From: an uncultured Gammaproteobacteria bacterium
GTDB taxonomy: Bacteria > Pseudomonadota > Gammaproteobacteria > Eutrophobiales > Eutrophobiaceae
Direction of reading: 5' to 3'
Assembly (NCBI GenBank): GCA_958295485.1
Contig: OY282354.1
Span: 806,001-870,000 of the forward strand
Length of the DNA stretch: 64,000 nucleotides
The notes under the pieces are model-generated. The model was not told the origin of the DNA, did no database searches, and was given only the letters and a program-made list of their open reading frames with translations. The position numbers were made by a program, and so were the translations under genes. Every line of letters starts with the position of its first letter. Position 1 is the first letter of the stretch. This document shows positions 10,084-18,506 of the stretch, piece after piece.

Positions 10084-11211
10084 ATGACAAACCGTCGTAT
10101 TTTATTTATTACAGGGACCCGGGCTGATTTTGGGAAACTGAAATCTCTTATTCATGCCGTGCAAAATATGGATGGATTCAAGCCTCATGTCTTTGCTACG
10201 GGAATGCACACCTTACTCAAATATGGTGAAACAGTCCATGAGATATACAAGGAAGGACTGGAAAATATTCACACGTTCGTCAACCAGTTTATTGGAGAGC
10301 CTGCCGATATGGTTCTTGCGAATACCATACAAGGCGTTTCCCGGTTTGTTCATGAAGCCCCCCCTGACATGATAGTTGTTCATGGCGACCGGGTTGAATC
10401 AGTCGCCGGCGCGATCGTGGGGGCGTTAAACAATATCCTGGTGGCGCATATTGAGGGGGGTGAACGCTCCGGAACCATAGATGAATCCATACGACATGCT
10501 ACCTCTAAATTTGCTCATCTTCATTTTGTAGCCAACCAGGATGCCGCAAACCGATTAATTCAATTAGGGGAAAACCCTGCCTCTGTCTTTGTCATAGGCT
10601 CCCCGGATATGGATATCATGATCTCGAAAAACCTTCCTGCCATCGACAAGGTAAAGGAATATTATGCTATTGACTTTGAAAAATATTTCATCGCCCTTTA
10701 CCACCCGGTTACCACGGAAATAAACAAAATGAAAACCCATGTCAATGTTTTTGTCGATGCCTTGCTGGAAACAAAAAAGGAGACTGTTCTTGTTTACCCC
10801 AACAATGACCCCGGCGCCGGAGAGATATTATCGGCTTATGAAAAACTGGACAACATCCCTTTCATAAAGATTTTTCCTTCCTTGAGGTTTGAGTATTTCC
10901 TGACCTTGCTCAAGCATGCCGACCTTATTATCGGGAATTCGAGCGCAGGGATCAGGGAGGCTTCTTTTTACGGCGTTCCCGCCGTCAATATAGGAACAAG
11001 GCAAAACAAGCGGTTTCAACATGATAGTATTTGTAACGTCTCCCATGATAAGCAAGAGATTATCCGGGCCGTACAAAAAATGGAGAAGAAAAAGTTCAAA
11101 AAAACGAACTATTTCGGGAACGGGGACAGCGATAAAAAATTCATCGAAATTATTTCCAGTGAAAATGTCTGGAAAACGCCCAAGCAGAAATATTTTATGG
11201 ATCTGCCGTGA
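10084..11211 (+). CDS. neuC: UDP-N-acetylglucosamine 2-epimerase, hydrolysing
   Basis: A 375-residue GT-B-like epimerase. Diagnostic segments are ILFITGTRADFGKL at the N-terminus, IVVHGDRVES near residue 97, AHIEGGERSGTIDESIRHA near 122, FVIGSPDMDIM near 170 and GNSSAGIREASFYGVPAVN near 283. It converts UDP-GlcNAc (or the bacillosamine analogue in legionaminic acid synthesis) to a mannosamine sugar and UDP, the first committed step to the NeuB substrate. Its stop overlaps the neuA GTG start (GTGA), so the two are translationally coupled. Confidence 0.9.
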   Translation: MTNRRILFITGTRADFGKLKSLIHAVQNMDGFKPHVFATGMHTLLKYGETVHEIYKEGLENIHTFVNQFIGEPADMVLANTIQGVSRFVHEAPPDMIVVHGDRVESVAGAIVGALNNILVAHIEGGERSGTIDESIRHATSKFAHLHFVANQDAANRLIQLGENPASVFVIGSPDMDIMISKNLPAIDKVKEYYAIDFEKYFIALYHPVTTEINKMKTHVNVFVDALLETKKETVLVYPNNDPGAGEILSAYEKLDNIPFIKIFPSLRFEYFLTLLKHADLIIGNSSAGIREASFYGVPAVNIGTRQNKRFQHDSICNVSHDKQEIIRAVQKMEKKKFKKTNYFGNGDSDKKFIEIISSENVWKTPKQKYFMDLP

Positions 11212-11915
11212 AGCAAAAATCCATTCTAGCGATTATTCCCGCCAGGGCCGGTTCAAAAGGCGTTCCAGGTAAAAACAGAAAAAAATTGCTCGGGACCCCA
11301 CTGATAACGTATACCATCAAGGCGGCGCTGGAAGCCAATTACATAAAAGAAGTGGTCATAACGACAGATGATGAGGCCGTTAAAGAAACAGGAGAAAAAT
11401 TCAACGTTGACGTGATAACCAGACCCGCTCGATTTTCTACTGACAAGTCAAGTTCCGAATCGGCGGTTATTCACTGTTTAAGGACTTTACAAAAGAGAGA
11501 AAAATTCTTTGAATATTTTATCTTGCTACAGCCCACTTCTCCTTTGAGGACGTCCTTTCACATTGATGATTGTTGCGAGAAGTTTTTTTCAACTGAAAAT
11601 AATAGCGCGATCAGCATTACCGATAATGCCCATCATCCGTATAAGACGTTTTTTATAAAAAATAAAGAAATGCTGCCGGTCAAGGGCTGGAAACTGCTCA
11701 GCAGCCCCAGGCAGAAATTGCCTGCGAACTTCCGTCAGAACGGCGCGATTTACCTGTTATCCACAACCCGGTTTTTAGAGGAGAAAAGTTTTATTATCAG
11801 ACCCGTTATGGGTTACAGGATGAAACCGGAAGAAAGCATAGATATTGATACCGAACTGGATTTCAAGATAGCGGAGATGCTCATGAAGGCGTCACGCAAC
11901 AACGATATGGCGTAG
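11208..11915 (+). CDS. neuA: Acylneuraminate cytidylyltransferase
   Basis: A 235-residue CMP-nonulosonate synthetase. IIPARAGSKGVPGKNRKKL at residues about 9-27 is the CTP-binding loop; LQPTSPLRTSFHIDDC, QNGAIYLL and the C-terminal S-I-D-I-D-T-E-L-D-F motif complete the family pattern. It activates the NeuB product as a CMP sugar for glycosyl transfer. The start is GTG overlapping the neuC stop by 4 bp. The last codons belong to a 143-bp tandem duplication that reaches into the next gene. Confidence 0.9.
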   Translation: MKQKSILAIIPARAGSKGVPGKNRKKLLGTPLITYTIKAALEANYIKEVVITTDDEAVKETGEKFNVDVITRPARFSTDKSSSESAVIHCLRTLQKREKFFEYFILLQPTSPLRTSFHIDDCCEKFFSTENNSAISITDNAHHPYKTFFIKNKEMLPVKGWKLLSSPRQKLPANFRQNGAIYLLSTTRFLEEKSFIIRPVMGYRMKPEESIDIDTELDFKIAEMLMKASRNNDMA

Positions 11916-12127
11916 TTTTCCCCATTTTCCTTAATCGATGAGAAGGCGCGTATCTTGTGAACGGGTATGAGAAACACAGGCCATATATTGATACCGAACT
12001 GGATTTCAAGATAGCGGAGATGCTTATGAGGGCGTCATGCAACAACGATATGGCGTAGTTTCACCCATTTTCCTTAATCGATGAGAAGGAGCGTATCTTG
12101 TGAACGGATATGAGAAACACAGGCCAT
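11842..12127 (+). repeat. 143-bp tandem duplication spanning neuA end and next gene start
   Basis: Copy 1 (11842-11984) and copy 2 (11985-12127) share the neuA C-terminal codons, the spacer with the AAGG-type ribosome site and the first codons of the downstream gene. The two copies differ at scattered positions (for example gcgcgtatc versus gagcgtatc), so this event is older than the liu duplications. Confidence 0.93.
11957..12058 (+). pseudogene. Chimeric mini-ORF from neuA-junction duplication
   Basis: A GTG-started frame of 33 codons begins with NGYEKHRPYI, as in the real gene at 12100, then passes into the duplicated neuA tail (DTELDFKIAEML and onward) and ends at the neuA-type stop TAG. 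Its ribosome site is that of the downstream gene. Confidence 0.75.
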
Positions 12128-12873
12128 ATATTGAATCTGAAGGCCTGGATGAGTTGGTCGATTTTCTGGAGAACTCCGGGTACAGGGAAGGAGTCTTTGA
12201 TGCCGTGAGCGGCAAATTGGACATCCCTTTTCCGCCGCAAACCGACGACCTGGTTCGCCTGCATAAACTTGTCAGGAGCAGGAAGTGTTTCACGGCGCTG
12301 GAATTCGGGGTGGGCTATTCCTCGATTGTGTTGGCCGATGCGTTGTATAAAAATCAGGTCGAGTGGGAGGAATTGACAAGCAAGCCTCCTGTAAGAAACC
12401 GCTTCATGTTTCAGCTATTTTCCGTAGATACCTCCAGGGACTGGATTGAGAGCACAAGGAAACGTTTTCCGCCGCGCCTGGTTGACCGAGTCCACTTTCA
12501 CTACAGCGAAGTTGAAATAGGCGTTTATCAAGGCCAACTTTGTCACTACTATAAAAATCTGCCGGATATTGTGCCTGACTTCATTTACCTTGACGGCCCT
12601 TCCGCAAAGGACGTAAAAGGCAGTATTCGCGGTTTGAGCTTCCAGTGCGAAGAAAGAACCGTCATGTCCGGCGACCTGCTGCTCATGGAATCCACGTTTC
12701 TGCCGGGGACGTTCATATTAGTTGATGGAAGGACGAATAATGCCCGCTTCCTGGAACGACACTTTGTAAGGAACTACGAGACCAGGTGGGACAGGGAAGG
12801 CGACGTAACCACGTTTGAATTAGTGGAAGAAAGGCTGGGAAAATACAACCTGCTGGGTTCAGATTTCTTCTGA
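12100..12873 (+). CDS. SAM-methyltransferase-like Rossmann protein of unknown substrate
   Basis: A 257-residue protein starting with GTG behind a good AAGGAG site. ALEFGVGYSSIVLADAL near residues 66-82 looks like the glycine-rich motif I of class I methyltransferases, FSVDTSRDWIESTRKRF resembles motif II, and PDFIYLDGPSAKDVKG the motif IV aspartate region. There is no recognised catalytic signature, so the fold call is inference and activity is open. Its position directly behind neuA suggests modification of a surface sugar or of a glycan-linked substrate. Confidence 0.6.
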   Translation: MNGYEKHRPYIESEGLDELVDFLENSGYREGVFDAVSGKLDIPFPPQTDDLVRLHKLVRSRKCFTALEFGVGYSSIVLADALYKNQVEWEELTSKPPVRNRFMFQLFSVDTSRDWIESTRKRFPPRLVDRVHFHYSEVEIGVYQGQLCHYYKNLPDIVPDFIYLDGPSAKDVKGSIRGLSFQCEERTVMSGDLLLMESTFLPGTFILVDGRTNNARFLERHFVRNYETRWDREGDVTTFELVEERLGKYNLLGSDFF

Positions 12874-13112
12874 AACCCGCCTGGGACGCGGATTTCGCGC
12901 CGGTCTGGTATGGCAGATGAAAAGAGACTCGCTGGCAAATCTGAATAAGCTATTTGAGCACTGGAAGCCAATAAGTGACCCTCTCCCCAATCTTGTACCA
13001 CGAACCATTCAGGAAAATTCATCATATCAGGGCTATGCAGCCCGTTCCAGTTGTTGCCGATATGAAGAAAACTACTATCACTGCACCCGCTTCAACGCCG
13101 GGTTGAATTATT

Positions 13113-13406
13113 TCAAACCGCGATGGTCTTTTGCACGAATTCCGGATCCGCCTGGATCATGCGCAGGTAATTGCTCGCCGCTGTATCGGGGCTTCGCTTG
13201 CCCTGCTCCCAGCCTTTCACGGTATCGAGACTCAAGTGAAACGCACGCGCAAAGACGGCCTGCGACATCCGTACCTTACGGCGAATCGCTTTGATCTCCG
13301 CCGGCGTGACCACCACATACGTGGTCTTCGGCGCCATATGGCGTTTAGCGACCTTCACCGCTTCTTTCAGGTTCGCTTCCAGTTCGTTGAACAGTTTGTC
13401 GTCCAT
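13113..13406 (-). CDS. higA: HigA-type helix-turn-helix antitoxin
   Basis: A 97-residue protein with an Xre-type helix-turn-helix: TPAEIKAIRRKVRMSQAVFARAFHLSLDTVKGWEQGKRSPD spans about residues 34-74 (MSQAVFARAF is the first recognition turn and TVKGWEQGKR the second helix). It lies 9 bp behind a RelE/HigB-type toxin gene on the same strand. This toxin-first order is the hallmark of HigBA systems, in which HigA neutralises HigB and represses the operon. It starts with MDDKLFNELEANLKE, as in NadS/HigA relatives. The name is by family resemblance. Confidence 0.8.
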   Translation of the reverse strand: MDDKLFNELEANLKEAVKVAKRHMAPKTTYVVVTPAEIKAIRRKVRMSQAVFARAFHLSLDTVKGWEQGKRSPDTAASNYLRMIQADPEFVQKTIAV

Positions 13407-13415
13407 CGTTAGCTC

Positions 13416-13745
13416 CTAACCAAATTCATCAATAATCTCGTTGACGTACTTTTTCAGTTGCGCTTTCTGTTCAGCAGTTATGTTCTCTTGATCGGCCTTG
13501 GCATAGATCAGCAACAACAAAATTGGTTTGTGCTTGTCATGGTAGTAGTAAATTACCCGAGCGCCACCACTCTTACCCCGGCCGGGCCGGGCGAAGCGGA
13601 CTTTCCGCAAACCACCGGTGCCCTGAATAATCTGTCCTGCCGTCGGACGTTTGGCGAGGAATCCCAACATACCCTCGAATCCGGCGTCACCCAGCAGCCT
13701 GCGCGCTTTCGTTTCAAACGTGCCTATCGGGACAATCGTTTGCAT
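13416..13745 (-). CDS. higB: RelE/HigB-type toxin
   Basis: A 109-residue protein, start chosen at ATG 13743-13745 (a six-codon extension with a TTG start is possible). The fold elements ARRLLGDAGFEGMLGFL, IIQGTGGLRKVRFARPGRGKSGG, ARVIYYYHDKHKPILLLLIYAK and the C-terminal helix KAQLKKYVNEII match the RelE/HigB ribosome-dependent mRNA interferases (basic patch R-x-x-R, the G-G-x-R-V-I-Y strand, the L-L-x-x-Y-x-K strand). It would cleave mRNA on the ribosome when free of antitoxin. Of the toxins left in this window it is one of the few that look intact. Confidence 0.8.
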   Translation of the reverse strand: MQTIVPIGTFETKARRLLGDAGFEGMLGFLAKRPTAGQIIQGTGGLRKVRFARPGRGKSGGARVIYYYHDKHKPILLLLIYAKADQENITAEQKAQLKKYVNEIIDEFG

Positions 13746-13943
13746 CAGGCATCCCTGACCCAATAAATCCTATTATAGTTCATTGAACCCTACGAGTCAA
13801 ATCGATTGATCGTTGATATGTTCCTTATTATCCATATTTATACCTTACCACAAATGAGGTAATGCGGGAGAATGATCAGCGCGTTTCTGAATCGGAAATG
13901 GCGGCGTGGGTAAAGCCTCCCTGTTACCGGGAAGAGGCGCGTA

Positions 13944-14070
13944 ATGGACGGTTTGATTGCAGGCAGCGGTATTGGCGGATTAACGATTGCCCTGCTGTCA
14001 CTTCAGTTTCAGTTGCTGGAGTGTTGTTTTCGGCCGTCGGTGAAATCATGGCAATGTTCCCGGCTTGACG
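13944..14070 (+). pseudogene. FAD-dependent monooxygenase N-terminal remnant
   Basis: The frame MDGLIAGSGIGGLTIALLSL looks like the FAD-binding start of flavoprotein monooxygenases (G-x-G-x-x-G, then a helix). A frameshift follows; another frame continues with GVLFSAVGEIMAMFPA, comparable to the usual second strand and E-x-x-x-E-I-R segment. The next gene begins within a few bases on the opposite strand. Only about 40 residues survive. The call rests on a short motif, so it is tentative. Confidence 0.4.
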
Positions 14071-14075
14071 TTTGT

Positions 14076-15071
14076 TCAGCTATTGACGTGTGGGATGACT
14101 TTTTCGGCCAACGTTTCGATTATTGTATCGGGGTGTTTTGTCGCGATTGGCAGGACGAAATTTTCAATGCCGAGGTCTGCCAGCCCCCTCAGTCTTGGTA
14201 TGACCTCGTCCGGCGTGCCCGCTATTGCGACTGAATCCAGGATGCGGTCGGTTACCAGTTCGGTGTGTTCCGCATCCATGCTGCCATGTTGTTGGTAGTC
14301 GTATTTTTCCTTCATTATTTTCAACTCCTGCCACAGGTCTTCCGGCATATCCTCCCTGGGGACAGCTTTGTAGATAGTCCTTGCGGCAACCGCGGCGTAA
14401 CCGCGCGCTTCGGCGCGCACTTGCTCGCGATCTTCGGACGCGGCGAATGCCAGGCGCTGATATAACTTGATTTCGGACAGGTTGCGGTTGGCCTGCCGGG
14501 CCCCAATCTCGATATGCTTTTTGGCGTAACGCACCAGGTCGTAATCCGCGCCCACCTGAAACAGCACGCCGTCAGCGATGCGGCCGGCAAGTTGCAGGGA
14601 CTTGGGTCCGGTGCAGGCAATGACCACGGGCGCTTTTCGGGGAGGCCAGCTGACTTTGATATCCCGGCCCTCGAAGTTCACTGTCTCCCCGGCCATTAAT
14701 TGCCTGATCACGTTGATGACTTCTGCCATACGTTGGAGGCTTGCAGGTTTTCGCCCGATGTTGTTGACCGCGCTTTCCCCGACACCGATACCCAGCACGG
14801 CGCGCCCGTCGGCGTATTCATCCAGCGTAGCGAAGTTGTTGGCCAGGACTGCGGGGTGTCGCGTGACGGCGTTCGTAACGCCGGTTGCCAGTTCCATACG
14901 CCTGGTGCGGGTGGCCAGTAACGCCAGCGCTATGAATGCATCGCGAAAAACAGACTGGGAATCTGCGACCCAGACTCCCGCAAACCCCAGTTCCTCCGCA
15001 TGGGCAATCCAATCGACAAAATCCGCCAAGGGGCGGTTGGGAAGAATCCCTATATGAAAAGAAACGGCCAC
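14076..15071 (-). CDS. LLM-class flavin/F420-dependent oxidoreductase
   Basis: A 331-residue luciferase-like monooxygenase/reductase. Family hallmarks: FHIGILPNRPLADFVDWIAHAEELGFAGVWVADS at the N-terminus (strand 1 and helix 1 of the TIM barrel), TRRMELATGVTNAVTRHPAVLAN near residue 56 and LGIGVGESAVNNIGRKPASL near 93, with VVIACTGPKSLQLAGRIADGVLF near 146. The arrangement resembles the 5,10-methylene-tetrahydromethanopterin reductase-type members, many of which in bacteria use FMN or F420 for unknown oxidations. It stands alone; the sulfatase downstream runs in the opposite direction. Confidence 0.82.
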   Translation of the reverse strand: MAVSFHIGILPNRPLADFVDWIAHAEELGFAGVWVADSQSVFRDAFIALALLATRTRRMELATGVTNAVTRHPAVLANNFATLDEYADGRAVLGIGVGESAVNNIGRKPASLQRMAEVINVIRQLMAGETVNFEGRDIKVSWPPRKAPVVIACTGPKSLQLAGRIADGVLFQVGADYDLVRYAKKHIEIGARQANRNLSEIKLYQRLAFAASEDREQVRAEARGYAAVAARTIYKAVPREDMPEDLWQELKIMKEKYDYQQHGSMDAEHTELVTDRILDSVAIAGTPDEVIPRLRGLADLGIENFVLPIATKHPDTIIETLAEKVIPHVNS

Positions 15072-15321
15072 GGCTATAGAGGTTTTATAGCCTCTTCGAT
15101 TTTAGCCTGACTTTGCAGAACAATATGCCACATATAGAAAAAAGGATAATCGAAGACAGGCAACGATTTTTTACGTCTGGATTGTTTAACGGAAGAAAAA
15201 CCGGCATGTATTTCTGACTCCTGGGCGTCACAATGTTGACGGGAAAAATGTTGCTTATTCAACTGCTGCTGAATCTGTGTTAAATATATGCAGTATGATG
15301 AGTCTATGCAAATTGAAAATG

Positions 15322-16914
15322 ATGAACAAACGTCAATCCCTCTCCGGCATTTTTCAATTAATCGTTACGGCCCCGTTGGTTTTCGGCAGCGTCGTCGCTT
15401 CAGCTTATCAACCCGATGCGCCGCACGAGAAAGCCAGGCAGGCCAATGCAAAGGCATGGGCAAAACAGGATGCGGACATTGATGCGCGCCTGGCAAAACT
15501 GGAAGAGCGCTTCGGCAAAAAGCCGAACATTATCTATATACTCGGTGACGACGTGGGCTGGGGCGAACTTGGTTCTTACCTGGGCGGCAAGTTGCGGGGC
15601 ACTCCCACGCCAAACCTGGACAGGATGGCCGCAGAAGGCTTGCAGTTTCTATCGCACTATGCCGAACCTTCCTGCACACCCACCCGGCTTGCCCTGTTAA
15701 CGGGCCGGCATCCGGTACGGACTGGCGTGGATATCGTATTATGGCCGGGCCAGAAGCAGGGCCTGGCGCCGGCAGAAGTGACGGTGGCCGAACTCTTGTC
15801 GGGCGCCGGTTATCACACGGCCATGTTCGGCAAATGGCACGTGGGTGACTTGGAACCCCATGCGCCGGAAAACCAGGGCTTTGATTATGCTTATTACGGG
15901 CTGTATAACGGCGCCATCTACTCCTGGGCGAACCAGGACGCATTTTATAAGAGCCAGACCCTGGATGGGGTGGGTCACTTTTACGACTTCCCCGGAACCC
16001 TTGCCGATTATGAGAAGAAATACGGGATAAAAATATTGGGCGCCCTCGAAGGCAGGAAGGGCAGGGGGCGCAGGGAAGTCGCCAGGCTAACCAGCGAATC
16101 CATGGTGGAAATGGAAGCCCGGTCCATCATAAAGATTAAGCGGTTCATACAAGACAAGGCGAAATCCGACAAACCGTTCTTTTTATACTGGGCCAGTTAT
16201 GCCCAGCAAATGGCCTCGTCCCCGAGGGAATATCGTTTCAATGAAGGGTTGGACTATCGCAACAATCAATCGGCCGAGTTGGCGCAGCACGATGATTATA
16301 TCCGGCAATTGCTCGACACGCTCAAACAGGCAGGCATAGAAGAAAATACCCTGGTGATATGGGTGAGTGACAACGGGCCCATGTATGCCTTCTGGCCCAA
16401 TGCGGGTTATTCCTGGTTGCGGGGTGAAAAAGGGGAAGTCTATGAGGGGGGAGTGCGTACCCCCGGGTTTGCCCGCTGGCCGGGAATGATCGAACCGGGG
16501 CAGACCGCGTTGGATCTCATTTCTGTCACGGACTTGTTTGTTATGGCCGCGCGCATCGCCGGGGCAGAAGACGCGATACCTTCCGACAGGGTCATTGATG
16601 GCATCAATCAACTGCCGTTGCTGCTTGAAGGCGAAGGCAATGGCAGGAGGAACTACCTGTTTCATTACAGTGGCAAGGACCTTGCCGCCGTCCGCATGGA
16701 TGAACACAAGTTGCACATTAAGCAGGGCAGCAGGGGAGGGTTGCCCAATATGGAAATCTACAACATCACCCGCGATCCGGGTGAGAAATTCGGCGCGATG
16801 TATAGTCAGTTGTGGGCCGTGGCGCCATTTCAACGCCTGATCGGGTCACATAAGCAAAAGATACAGGAATTCCCCCATCGCGAAATTCGCTCGGGGCTGT
16901 TTTCAAACAAGTAA
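15322..16914 (+). CDS. Secreted sulfatase (arylsulfatase family)
   Basis: About 530 residues from ATG 15322 (15 codons of upstream open frame also exist). The N-terminus is a signal peptide: basic MNKRQ, a hydrophobic stretch, then VVASA before YQPDAP, suggesting export to the periplasm or beyond. The mature enzyme starts with KPNIIYILGDDVGWGELGSY (metal-binding DD), carries the formylglycine signature as C-T-P-T-R in EPSCTPTRLALLTGR, then GKWHVGD and a later SDNGPM metal ligand set. The cysteine at the signature is post-translationally oxidised to formylglycine, which hydrolyses sulfate esters. The cysteine-type signature needs an FGE or anSME maturase, not seen in this window. Confidence 0.9.
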   Translation: MNKRQSLSGIFQLIVTAPLVFGSVVASAYQPDAPHEKARQANAKAWAKQDADIDARLAKLEERFGKKPNIIYILGDDVGWGELGSYLGGKLRGTPTPNLDRMAAEGLQFLSHYAEPSCTPTRLALLTGRHPVRTGVDIVLWPGQKQGLAPAEVTVAELLSGAGYHTAMFGKWHVGDLEPHAPENQGFDYAYYGLYNGAIYSWANQDAFYKSQTLDGVGHFYDFPGTLADYEKKYGIKILGALEGRKGRGRREVARLTSESMVEMEARSIIKIKRFIQDKAKSDKPFFLYWASYAQQMASSPREYRFNEGLDYRNNQSAELAQHDDYIRQLLDTLKQAGIEENTLVIWVSDNGPMYAFWPNAGYSWLRGEKGEVYEGGVRTPGFARWPGMIEPGQTALDLISVTDLFVMAARIAGAEDAIPSDRVIDGINQLPLLLEGEGNGRRNYLFHYSGKDLAAVRMDEHKLHIKQGSRGGLPNMEIYNITRDPGEKFGAMYSQLWAVAPFQRLIGSHKQKIQEFPHREIRSGLFSNK

Positions 16915-17011
16915 CGGTTCCTTTCAGTCATACCGGTTTCTTTTCAGGAGTTCCCGCCGTTAGCGGAAATTGCCGGCAGCCAGGGAGCAATTCCCGTTGT
17001 TCGTCGAAAGT

Positions 17012-17116
17012 GGGTTTGGGGGCTGTTTTTCCGTTCCATGGCCTATCCCTGGCTCATGCTTGGCTCATCCCACGCTCACCCCTGGCGTTAGTCACTCCAA
17101 GACAGCCCCCAAACCC
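17012..17116. repeat. 14-bp perfect inverted repeat with 77-nt spacer
   Basis: Arms gggtttgggggctg (17012-17025) and cagcccccaaaccc (17103-17116) are exact reverse complements in the 297-bp gap between the sulfatase and the GFA gene. GTTAGCG-type motifs flank the arms on the same strand (about 16970 and 17120). No protein-coding potential is seen. It may be a small mobile hairpin element or a transcription-ending structure; undetermined. Confidence 0.7.
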
Positions 17117-17211
17117 CTGTTAGCGAGAACTGCGGATTTTTTTGGTTTTTGTTTCATTAAGTTTTGATCAAGGGTAAAATATGAATTCATGCATTCATTG
17201 AGGATAGAAAA

Positions 17212-17622
17212 ATGGCAAAAATCGAAGGTGGTTGTTTATGCGGCAAGATTCGGTACAGCGGTGAGGCCGACCCCCTGGCAGCGGTTGTGTGCAACTGTAC
17301 CAGCTGTCAAAAGCAAACCGGCAGCGCTTATTCGATAAACCTCGTCATGCCGAAAGGCTCCCTTGATATCCAGGGTGAAATGGAGGTGTACACGCATGCG
17401 GGAGATAGCGGTCAACCGGTGTATCGCAATTTCTGCGGTAATTGCGGGTCATCCGTTATCAGCGAACTCTCGGTAATGGATACCATTGTCATACTCAAGG
17501 CCGGCTCTTTGGACGATACCTCCTGGGTCAAACCCACCACGGAAATTTACTGCGACAGCGCCCAGGAATGGACCCGCGTCAAGACGGAATTGGAATCCCA
17601 CCCAAAAATGCTGCCGTCCTGA
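17212..17622 (+). CDS. GFA (glutathione-dependent formaldehyde-activating/CENP-V) family protein
   Basis: A 136-residue zinc protein. The zinc-binding cysteines fall where the GFA family has them: C8 and C10 in GGCLCG, C27, C29 and C32 in CNCTSC, and C75 and C78 in FCGNCGSS. Members include formaldehyde-activating enzyme (Gfa) and many unassigned bacterial relatives. The name does not prove formaldehyde metabolism. Start ATG 17212 follows GAGGATAG. It is followed by a long perfect palindrome that could end the transcript. Confidence 0.85.
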   Translation: MAKIEGGCLCGKIRYSGEADPLAAVVCNCTSCQKQTGSAYSINLVMPKGSLDIQGEMEVYTHAGDSGQPVYRNFCGNCGSSVISELSVMDTIVILKAGSLDDTSWVKPTTEIYCDSAQEWTRVKTELESHPKMLPS

Positions 17623-17641
17623 ATTTGCTGAAGGACGTTTC

Positions 17642-17663
17642 GGAGGCGATTGCAATCGCCTCC
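17642..17663. terminator. 22-bp perfect palindrome downstream of GFA gene
   Basis: A perfect dyad (GGAGGCGATTG and its exact reverse complement) lies 19 bp after the GFA stop. A stem of 9 bp with a four-base loop would form. No T-run follows, so it could be an unusual terminator, an operator, or a palindromic insertion sequence of REP type. Confidence 0.6.
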
Positions 17664-18090
17664 CCGCATTACTTGGGCACGGTCGAAAATCCGGGGGTCA
17701 GGTCACCTCGCCCGCGATCTTTTGCATACCTGCGTCGCCGATGCCCAGACCGAGGCCGAGAAACAGCAGTTCAGAACGGGGGAACCGAGTAAGAAGCAAA
17801 TTACCCAAGCTACCGAACAGCTTCCGCGGGCTGCTGCAACTTCCTTCCTCAAGGCTTCATTCCGCCGCCGTATCCTGGAAATTCGGCAACAACGAAGTGC
17901 ACCGACTCGGAAAGTGGAGTTCCTCGAAGGAGAGAATCCGCTGACGGAGGTCGAAGGCATTTCCTTTTGCCCCGGCCTTCCCCATGCTATAATTTCGACA
18001 AGCATTGTCGCCGCCGAGAGTAATACATTTCCTGGGAATGTCACTTGACTCGGCGCGGGAACTTGCCAACCTGAAGATGTGGAGATTTTA
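17664..18090. other. Intergenic region with no recognisable gene
   Basis: About 425 bp between the palindrome and the 91-residue protein. Plus-strand frames here contain charged stretches without start context or family resemblance. The short gggggtcaggtca motif at 17695-17707 resembles the GGGGTCAGGTC motif found near the RAYT transposase and in the ABC-gene repeat patch. No RNA gene seen. Confidence 0.4.
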
Positions 18091-18366
18091 ATGAACGTGA
18101 AGGAAGTAGCGCAGACGGCAAAAAGCTACATTGCCGATCTCTTTGCAGACGAGGAAATCAGGAATGTCGGTCTGGAAGAGGTCCAACTCGACGAAATGGA
18201 GAGCGTCTGGAAGGTTACCATTGGTTTCCTCAGGCCGTGGGACCGGGATAATCCTTTGGGTATTACCTTTGAAGACCCGAAAGGACGCACCTATAAAGTC
18301 GTGCGCTTGAAAGACGAAGACGGCAGCGTCATATCCGTGACAGACCGCATGCTTGCTTCGAATTGA
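18091..18366 (+). CDS. Small conserved-looking protein beside a PIN-toxin stump
   Basis: A 91-residue acidic protein beginning MNVKEVAQTAKSYIADLF, start chosen at ATG 18091 with GGAG six bases upstream. It has an alpha/beta pattern (VWKVTIGFLRPW, ITFEDPKGRTYKVV) and no known domain name that I can assign. Four bases after its stop lies the N-terminus of a PIN-domain protein whose frame closes after 29 codons, so the pair looks like a two-gene unit (small protein plus PIN protein) of the type found in TA-like operons. Function not assignable. Confidence 0.55.
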   Translation: MNVKEVAQTAKSYIADLFADEEIRNVGLEEVQLDEMESVWKVTIGFLRPWDRDNPLGITFEDPKGRTYKVVRLKDEDGSVISVTDRMLASN

Positions 18367-18370
18367 AGCG

Positions 18371-18460
18371 ATGCGCCCAACCGGAGTATTCGTCGATGCA
18401 AGCTTGCTTGTGCTGCTCATCCCTGGTCGGACAGATCGTCACTTTTGCGGGCAGGCGTGA
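18371..18460 (+). pseudogene. PIN-domain toxin remnant, N-terminus only
   Basis: ATG 18371 starts MRPTGVFVDASLLVLLI, the first beta strand and helix of a PIN domain with the first catalytic aspartate (FVDAS). The frame ends after 29 codons, and the remaining two thirds are absent; the next gene begins 46 bp later. It follows the 91-residue protein by four bases and overlaps no other gene. Confidence 0.6.
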
Positions 18461-18506
18461 AAAGGCATATACTTTCAAGGTCAATTGAACATCAGGAGTA
18501 CTTACC

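Noticed and set aside
12874-13112. Short frame near 12917 downstream of the methyltransferase-like gene
   Set aside because: Its product has no fold-like pattern, and it overlaps the convergent antitoxin gene in the opposite direction.
17650-18048. Frames in the region between the GFA gene and the 91-residue protein
   Set aside because: Opposing frames overlap with no start context; charged stretches recall restriction-subunit tails only vaguely.
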